A stretch of 40,866 bases of DNA from Candidatus Poribacteria bacterium (GTDB lineage Bacteria; Poribacteria; WGA-4E; WGA-3G). Every line of letters starts with the position of its first letter. Position 1 is the stretch's first letter. The notes beneath the pieces are model-generated. The model worked only from the letters and a program-made list of their open reading frames with translations, searched no databases and had not been told where the DNA came from. Positions 35,934 through 40,866 of the stretch are shown here, one piece after another. A program made the translations under genes and the position numbers. The stretch lies in NCBI GenBank assembly GCA_003635305.1, contig PYJE01000112.1, forward strand, positions 7,614-48,479, read 5' to 3'.

Positions 35934-36068
35934 GGCGAGGGAAAACCTATCCCTCGTGAGAGTTGGGTATCGCGAGCGCGTGCGGGGGACAGGCCCCCGC
36001 ACTACAATGCCTCAGAACACCCGCCTCTACTGTATGGCGAGGGAACTTTCCTGCGTCTGTCCCTCGCC
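35934..36068. repeat. Three family-A-type palindromes
   Basis: An imperfect copy lies at 35934-35957, a perfect variant at 35981-36001 (GCGGGGGACAGGCCCCCGC core) and a long-looped copy with GGCGAGGGA at 36036-36044 and TCCCTCGCC at 36060-36068. Arm changes in the middle copy are compensatory. They lie between the OmpA-like and barrel genes; the rest of this spacer is unremarkable. Confidence 0.75.
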
Positions 36069-36141
36069 ATGCCTCATCCTGTCAGGGTGGATATCTCTAT
36101 CCGTCCGTGCGTTTCGTTTCATTATTCAGGAGAACGCAATC

Positions 36142-36828
36142 ATGCGCTTTATATTCGCCGGGTGCTTGCTACTGCTAGTCTTTTCCGGCTCGTTACTTGC
36201 GGCACCCACCGATACTGCTGCAGTCCGGCAGTCACCTATCTTACGGACGTTTTTCACGCAGCACGTCCGGTCTTCGTCTGTGCAAGCCTCCCTCTTTTCC
36301 TATAAACCGGCGCTCGGCGGTTTAACCGATGTCCTGCAAAGCGTTGGGGTATCCCAGGTTCCTGCGGTTTTGATGCCGATGGTATCTGTCGTTTTTGAGC
36401 ACACGGATGCGTTAGATTCGCGGTTGGAAATCGGCTATTGGCAGCTGGATCTTGACATTCCGCCGCCTACATCAGCGACGCTGACAACGACGCTGGTGCC
36501 TATCTCGTATCAACTCATCTACCGGCCTGTGCTGCTGTCAGCGTTTTTGCCGATTTATTTCGGCGGCGGCATCGGATTTTTAGGCGCGAGTTTCGGCGGC
36601 AGCGCGATACCCCTGGTTGAACAACAGGGCATCTCTTTCGATGGGAGTTCTTCGGGGTTGACAGGTTACGTTAGCGTCGGTGCTGAACTGCTTCGGTGGG
36701 AAGATAATTTAGCACTCTATTTAGAATTAAAGCGCGTGCTCAAGACAGTAGAAACGACTGGGGAACTGCCTCTGAATGTCGTATTAGATGGGACTGCTAT
36801 TGGACTTGGGGTTAGAATGTGGTTTTGA
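36142..36828 (+). CDS. Small outer-membrane beta-barrel protein, family unknown
   Basis: 228 residues from ATG 36142 after AGGAGA; the 298-residue ORF begins in palindromic repeats and is rejected. It has a clear signal peptide (FIFAGCLLLLVFSGSLLAAP). The mature protein has alternating hydrophobic strands, Gly/aromatic turns (IYFGGGIGFLGASFGGSA) and ends LGVRMWF, a terminal Phe typical of outer-membrane barrels. No family is recognised. It lies between the OmpA-like lipoprotein and the Uma2 gene. Confidence 0.72.
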   Translation: MRFIFAGCLLLLVFSGSLLAAPTDTAAVRQSPILRTFFTQHVRSSSVQASLFSYKPALGGLTDVLQSVGVSQVPAVLMPMVSVVFEHTDALDSRLEIGYWQLDLDIPPPTSATLTTTLVPISYQLIYRPVLLSAFLPIYFGGGIGFLGASFGGSAIPLVEQQGISFDGSSSGLTGYVSVGAELLRWEDNLALYLELKRVLKTVETTGELPLNVVLDGTAIGLGVRMWF

Positions 36829-36855
36829 AAGCACCGATGAGTATTGGAGGCGATT

Positions 36856-37461
36856 ATGGCAACCGCTGCTGCTTATGCTTACATCACGCCTGAAGAATAT
36901 CTGGACTTGGAGCGCGAGGGCACGACGAGAAACGAATACCGCGATGGGGATATCTTCGCGATGGCGGGTGCGAGCCGAGCACACATTCTTATCACGGCGA
37001 ACATCGCGGGGGAACTCCGTTCCCGGTTGAAAGGCAGAACTTGTGAAGTCTACCCGATTGATATGCGGGTGCGTGTGAGACAGACAACGCTATTCACTTA
37101 TCCGGATGTTGTTGTCGTATGTGGTGAACCGCGCTTTGAGGATGACGTATTTGACACGCTTCTCAATCCAACGCTTATTGTAGAGGTGCTGTCGCCTTCG
37201 ACGGAGGCTTATGACAGGGGTGAGAAATTTGCGCGCTTTCGGCAACTCGCATCGCTGCGGGAATACGTTCTCGTCGCGCAAAAAGAGGTGCATGTAGAAC
37301 GTTATCTGCGGCAAGGCACACAGTGGCTACCGAGCGAATTTCGTTCTCTTGACGATGTGCTGCGGCTTCTTTCCATCAATTGCGAGTTGCCGCTACGTGA
37401 GATTTATGAGCGCGTCACATTTCCTAACAGCGGCGCGCAACCAAGATTGGATATCCTCTGA
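36856..37461 (+). CDS. Uma2-family (DUF820) PD-(D/E)xK nuclease-like protein
   Basis: 201 residues from ATG 36856 after TTGGAGG; the TTG at 36844 is the track start. MATAAAYAYITPEEYLDLER and EYRDGDIFAMAGAS..H..I..NI are the usual Uma2 N-terminal features. The nuclease core shows YPDVVVVCG with D84, LIVEVLSPST with E110, and a Lys at about 124 (DRGEKFARF) in the migrated position. The family is abundant in cyanobacteria and some other phyla; its biological role is poorly defined. It ends 26 bases before ATPase copy 2 and may belong to that operon. Confidence 0.88.
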   Translation: MATAAAYAYITPEEYLDLEREGTTRNEYRDGDIFAMAGASRAHILITANIAGELRSRLKGRTCEVYPIDMRVRVRQTTLFTYPDVVVVCGEPRFEDDVFDTLLNPTLIVEVLSPSTEAYDRGEKFARFRQLASLREYVLVAQKEVHVERYLRQGTQWLPSEFRSLDDVLRLLSINCELPLREIYERVTFPNSGAQPRLDIL

Positions 37462-37487
37462 TGGGGTTTGGGTAAGAGGGGAGAGAA

Positions 37488-38966
37488 ATGACGAGCAAAA
37501 TCAGCGACATTCAGCAGCATCCGAACGTCGAAATATCGGTGAAGAATTTCGGACCGATTGCCGAAGGCACTGTTGACTTACGTCCGTTGACAGTATTCGT
37601 CGGGCCGAGCAACACCGGCAAGTCCTATTTTTCGACGTTGGTGTATGCGTTGCAGGGTGTGTTCAAAAGTTTTTCTAGTTTTGTGTTTTTCGCGGCATTG
37701 ATAAAGGAGTTACGGTACCGGCTTTTTTCGGCTGCTTCAAGTCCTGAAAAGGAAAAAATGGAGCGTCTGTTGAAAAAGTTAATCACTGCAGAGGGCCCGT
37801 TCAAATTGTCAGAGCTGCCGAGTGACACGCGCGCCCTTTTACAAAATATTGTTAAGCATTCGGAGACGTTCGGGGACGAATTCCGGGGCACGCTCCTAGC
37901 AGAGTTGAAAAACTGTTTTGATGTAAAGTCCGTCTCAACCTTAGTCCGGTTGAATGAGGAACGGATTGCTAATGAACTGATGGTTTCTCTGAAAGTGAGG
38001 GAGGAACATCAAACGCTTTGGAACATCAGAATGGCTGTTTCCGATTCCGATGTTATTTTCGACTGGGGTGTCCCTGACCGGATGACTCTCACCTCGGTGG
38101 GGCGAGTTGAGTTGATGGATGCCGGTTTCGCGAAGATCGAACGGTGGACAGAGCCAGTGGGTAGGCGGTATTATCTCCCCGCTGTGCGGAGCGGCATCAT
38201 GCAGAGTCATCGAGTTATGGCAAGTTCGCTTGTAAAGCGCGCTACCCGGGACGGTTTAGAGTGTTATCCAGAGGTTCCTACCTTTTCAAGTGTCATAGCC
38301 GAGTTGATGGAGAAAATCATCCGCTACGAGGAAGACGCGAACGCTGATGGTGATATGAGACACCTTGCAGAAACATTGGAATCTGATGTGCTTTCTGGCG
38401 AGATACGCTTGAAGCCATCCGCGAGTGGGTATCCCGATTTCCGCTACCGGCCACAAGGGACAAAAGCGGATATGCAGATCGGACAGGCCTCGTCCATGGT
38501 ATCTGAGCTCGCGCCGTTAGTGCTGTTACTCCGCAGCGGCATCAAACCGGGTGATACGCTCATTATTGAGGAACCAGAAGCACACCTGCATCCCGGTGCC
38601 CAAACCGATATAGCGATTACCCTAGCGCGCTTAGTCCGTGCCGGTGTGAGAGTCATCGTGACAACGCACAGCGATTGGCTCCTTGAACAGATAGGTAATC
38701 TCATCCTTGAAGGCGAGTTGGAGAAGCAGGTTGGAGAAACCAATGCGCCGCCGGTTTTTCTTCACAAAGAGCAGGTTGGATGCTGGCACTTCCAGAAAAA
38801 CGGAAAAATCGAAGAGATTGCGTACGACCGGATGGATGGCGTAGAGCCACAGGAATACGCGGACATCGCAGAAAGCCTCTATAACCGTTCAGCGGAACTC
38901 CACAACCGCCTTGAGGAATTGCGGTTGAATACGGAGACAGTTCAGGGAATTGATGGAAAGAAGTGA
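37488..38966 (+). CDS. OLD/AAA15-21-type ATPase of a two-gene module, copy 2
   Basis: 492 residues, paralogous to the protein at 25443-26951. Walker A is GPSNTGKS (39-46), the signature-like segment SSMVSELAPL (335-344), Walker B LIIEEPEAHLHP (358-369), and the switch His is in VTTHSDWLLEQIGN (H394). The first ~55 residues and the last ~270 align closely with copy 1. The segment of about 55-225 differs in sequence and in length, apart from short matches such as the CFD(L/V) motif. GAGGGGAG precedes the ATG. Its 3' end overlaps the small nuclease-like gene. It probably senses or is triggered by a cue and licenses the small protein; that is inference from layout. Confidence 0.85.
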   Translation: MTSKISDIQQHPNVEISVKNFGPIAEGTVDLRPLTVFVGPSNTGKSYFSTLVYALQGVFKSFSSFVFFAALIKELRYRLFSAASSPEKEKMERLLKKLITAEGPFKLSELPSDTRALLQNIVKHSETFGDEFRGTLLAELKNCFDVKSVSTLVRLNEERIANELMVSLKVREEHQTLWNIRMAVSDSDVIFDWGVPDRMTLTSVGRVELMDAGFAKIERWTEPVGRRYYLPAVRSGIMQSHRVMASSLVKRATRDGLECYPEVPTFSSVIAELMEKIIRYEEDANADGDMRHLAETLESDVLSGEIRLKPSASGYPDFRYRPQGTKADMQIGQASSMVSELAPLVLLLRSGIKPGDTLIIEEPEAHLHPGAQTDIAITLARLVRAGVRVIVTTHSDWLLEQIGNLILEGELEKQVGETNAPPVFLHKEQVGCWHFQKNGKIEEIAYDRMDGVEPQEYADIAESLYNRSAELHNRLEELRLNTETVQGIDGKK

Positions 38967-39462
38967 AATGCTTGAACACATTAGGAAGGCGATAGGTTCA
39001 GAAAACCTGACTCCGCTGCGGAGCCGAGCTGGATGCCGTGTAGATATGACAGGTGCGCCTTCTCCGCGAGTTGTAGTCGACGTAGATGTGGCGTTCCCCG
39101 CGCATGGAGTCGCCGGGCAGAAATGTGACTATATTCTCTTTTATGTTGATGCGGCGCAAAATCTTGTCGTCGTTCCGATAGAACTCAAGCGCGGCAGTGT
39201 TAACATATCCCAAGCATTGAGCCAGTTACAAGGCGGCGCAGATTTCGCGGCGCGCTTCGTCCCGGCGCGGCGGAATTGTCATATTATCTGCCGCCCGCTG
39301 CTCTTCCACGGCGGCCGTGTTCATCACCTGAAGCAGAAGCGGAAACGGAGAAACGAACGGAGCCGCGCCACCGTTCGCTTCCGTGGCGGCGACTTTCACA
39401 TTAAAACGGCGCGCTGCGGCAGAACGCGCAATTTAGCCAATGGGTTGTTCGCGGAAAGTTAA
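38953..39462 (+). CDS. Small PD-(D/E)xK-like nuclease partner of the ATPase, copy 2
   Basis: 169 residues from ATG 38953, overlapping the ATPase stop by 14 bases. This start makes the offset to GCRVDM (27-32) identical to copy 1, which supports it over ATG 38968. Conserved features are KCDYILFY with D59, VVVPIELKRG with E77-x-K79, PLLFHGGR at 115-122 and RCGRTRNLA at 154-162, with a strongly basic stretch (KQKRKRRNERSR) before it. The spacing of D59 and ExK matches copy 1. Function as a metal-dependent nuclease is inferred from the motif only. A ligase-like gene starts 2 bases downstream but is probably unrelated. Confidence 0.7.
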   Translation: MERSEMLEHIRKAIGSENLTPLRSRAGCRVDMTGAPSPRVVVDVDVAFPAHGVAGQKCDYILFYVDAAQNLVVVPIELKRGSVNISQALSQLQGGADFAARFVPARRNCHIICRPLLFHGGRVHHLKQKRKRRNERSRATVRFRGGDFHIKTARCGRTRNLANGLFAES

Positions 39463-39464
39463 CC

Positions 39465-40866
39465 TTGAAACATGCTAAGCACATTCTCCCCATCCTCCTT
39501 TGTCTCGGGCTCGGCGTAATTATTGGGCACTACGCTGGCACACCCCTCCCACTTCTCTGCATGCTTGCCGTGATAGGAGCCTTTGTTTTTATTGACATGG
39601 AGCTCGCTGTCTATGTGCTGTTAATCGCGCTCCCGTTCTCGTTCCGTTACATCCTGCCAGGCCGCTTTGAAATTCAGACACCGACGGAGCCGCTGTTAGG
39701 CATGCTCGTCGCGGTTTATTGGGTGAAAAAGAGCGTCGCGTTCTCGCAAGGAAAGCGTGCCTCTAACGCGCACACCGCTGTAAAAGAGACGTTTCCATTC
39801 CTCGCACCGCTCTGCTGCTATATCTTTATCACGTTCCTATCTGCAGTCAATACGCCAGTTCTCTTCGGCACTCTCAAAGGCGCGACGCGCGCGACTGTCT
39901 ACATAATGTTCAGTTTGGTGGTGTATGCAGTGTTCAGGCCTCGGGGCATCGGGCTGTTGCGGAACAGGCCCACGGCCGACGACGCGGGAAGCGTGTTGAG
40001 GGATAGAGCTTCACGCTACGATGAAAGGTGCTTGTTCGTCGGTGGGAGACAGTTGAGGCGGCTTTTTATCGCCACCTTCCCTACCGCTGCCATCGCTGTC
40101 ATTTGGACGCTCTTCGTGCTTATCTACCACATTGACGAATGGCAGTGGACGAGCGCGTATCGGCATGCGCCGTTTACTAACTACTCCGTTTACGGTTCTT
40201 TCACCGCCATCTTTTTTCTCATCTGCCTGAGCCGCCTGCTTTTCGATACCACGCCTTACGACAAGGTGCTATGGATAGGGTGGTTTGCCTGCTTCGGGCT
40301 TGGGCTCATGATGTGCTTTTCGCGCGGCGTTTGGCTTTCGGTTCTCATCGCTGTCGTGTTTATGTTGTTGCAAGTCGGTAATCGGAACAAGCCAGCAGCG
40401 CGGGCAAGTGGCGTGACGCGTAAAAAGATTCTCTTCATCGGTGCCGCCGGCCTGATTTTATTAGTATGCCTTAACTTGCCGGGCGTTTACGGCATCGTCA
40501 TGGAGCGGATTGCCACCACCGTGGACATCAGTTATGCCTCCAACCGGGCGCGGCTCCTCCGATGGGCACAGGCGATGACAATGTTCCTTGAAAATCCTGT
40601 TTTAGGAAAAGGTTACGGTGCCTTCGCCATGCTTTACGAAGAAGATGTCGCGCTTGTCGGGACATACACAGCACAGTTCCAACTCGGCGCGCACAGCGAA
40701 TATCTGCAGGTGCTGGCAGAATTAGGCATTGTCGGCTTCATCGCATGGTTATGGCTCAACCTTGCATTCCTCCGTTACGGGTTTCGCTCTCTCAAACGGA
40801 TGAACAGCCCATCAGACAGTTTTTACCGCGCCATCGTCATCGGACTCATGGCATCCGAACTCTCGC
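39465..40866 (+). CDS. O-antigen ligase/polymerase-family membrane protein (3' end outside window)
   Basis: Open frame from TTG 39465 to the window edge, about 467 codons, not in the ORF track because it has no stop here. It has many membrane segments. Near the end are SNRARLLRWAQAMTMFLENPVLGKGYGAF and GAHSEYLQVLAELGIVGFIAWLWL, the His-containing periplasmic loop and following helix typical of Wzy/WaaL proteins. Such proteins polymerise O-antigen or ligate it to lipid A-core. A hydrophilic loop (about residues 165-200, RNRPTADDAG...RDRASRYDER) is encoded partly by a diverged family-A palindrome at about 39991-40016. GGAAAG lies about 8 bases before the TTG; the start is uncertain. Confidence 0.8.
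   Translation, partial: MKHAKHILPILLCLGLGVIIGHYAGTPLPLLCMLAVIGAFVFIDMELAVYVLLIALPFSFRYILPGRFEIQTPTEPLLGMLVAVYWVKKSVAFSQGKRASNAHTAVKETFPFLAPLCCYIFITFLSAVNTPVLFGTLKGATRATVYIMFSLVVYAVFRPRGIGLLRNRPTADDAGSVLRDRASRYDERCLFVGGRQLRRLFIATFPTAAIAVIWTLFVLIYHIDEWQWTSAYRHAPFTNYSVYGSFTAIFFLICLSRLLFDTTPYDKVLWIGWFACFGLGLMMCFSRGVWLSVLIAVVFMLLQVGNRNKPAARASGVTRKKILFIGAAGLILLVCLNLPGVYGIVMERIATTVDISYASNRARLLRWAQAMTMFLENPVLGKGYGAFAMLYEEDVALVGTYTAQFQLGAHSEYLQVLAELGIVGFIAWLWLNLAFLRYGFRSLKRMNSPSDSFYRAIVIGLMASELS

Noticed and set aside
40256-40438. 60-residue minus-strand ORF at the right end
   Set aside because: It lies antisense within the open frame of the O-antigen-ligase-like gene and has no support.

Overview
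The window is a chromosomal segment of a GC-moderate bacterium with a Gram-negative-type envelope. It encodes OmpA-like and BNR-repeat lipoproteins, two beta-barrel outer-membrane proteins, SecY and an O-antigen-ligase-type protein. The genus cannot be fixed by eye. The many short palindromes that read as 'GRGPVPR' when translated remind me of uncultured Candidatus Poribacteria genomes, but that is recollection and inference, not a database result.

Region 1 (1-1875): a small inverted-repeat cluster, a dihydrofolate reductase and a NagA-like amidohydrolase. Region 2 (1876-21128): one long plus-strand ribosomal superoperon. It opens with a textbook promoter (TTGACA-17-TATAAT) and a structured leader holding a candidate attenuator. 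The order is rpsL-rpsG-fusA-tuf, then rpsJ-rplC-rplD-rplW-rplB-rpsS-rplV-rpsC-rplP-rpmC-rpsQ-rplN-rplX-rplE-rpsN-rpsH-rplF-rplR-rpsE-rplO-secY-rpmJ-rpsM-rpsK-rpsD-rpoA-rplQ, closed by a strong terminator. rpmD, adk, map and infA are absent from their usual places. Several spacers hold long hairpins. S12 carries Asn at the classic streptomycin-resistance position. S3 has an Arg/Gly-rich tail and RpoA an acidic tail.

Region 3 (21145-34707, all minus strand): a PorV/FadL-type outer-membrane protein, a solitary beta-class DNA methyltransferase, a TonB-like/VWA membrane protein, a two-gene ATPase-nuclease module, a 1355-residue BNR/Ycf48-type lipoprotein, a polytopic membrane protein, a YceI protein and an M48 membrane protease. 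Region 4 (34708-40866, plus strand): an OmpA-family lipoprotein, a small outer-membrane barrel, a Uma2-type nuclease, a second copy of the ATPase-nuclease module, and the start of an O-antigen-ligase-like gene that runs off the window.

The most interesting item is the pair of paralogous modules at 24953-26951 (minus) and 37488-39462 (plus). Each has an OLD/AAA15-21-type ATPase of about 500 residues whose 3' end overlaps a gene of about 167 residues. The small protein carries a D...ExK pattern typical of PD-(D/E)xK nucleases and a conserved CGRxRNLA tail. The layout resembles two-gene defence systems (ATPase plus nuclease), but I do not recognise it as a named one. The second theme is a family of short palindromes (core GCGAGGGACAGGCCCTCGC) between genes, in a tandem array with alternating spacers, and in frame inside one coding sequence.
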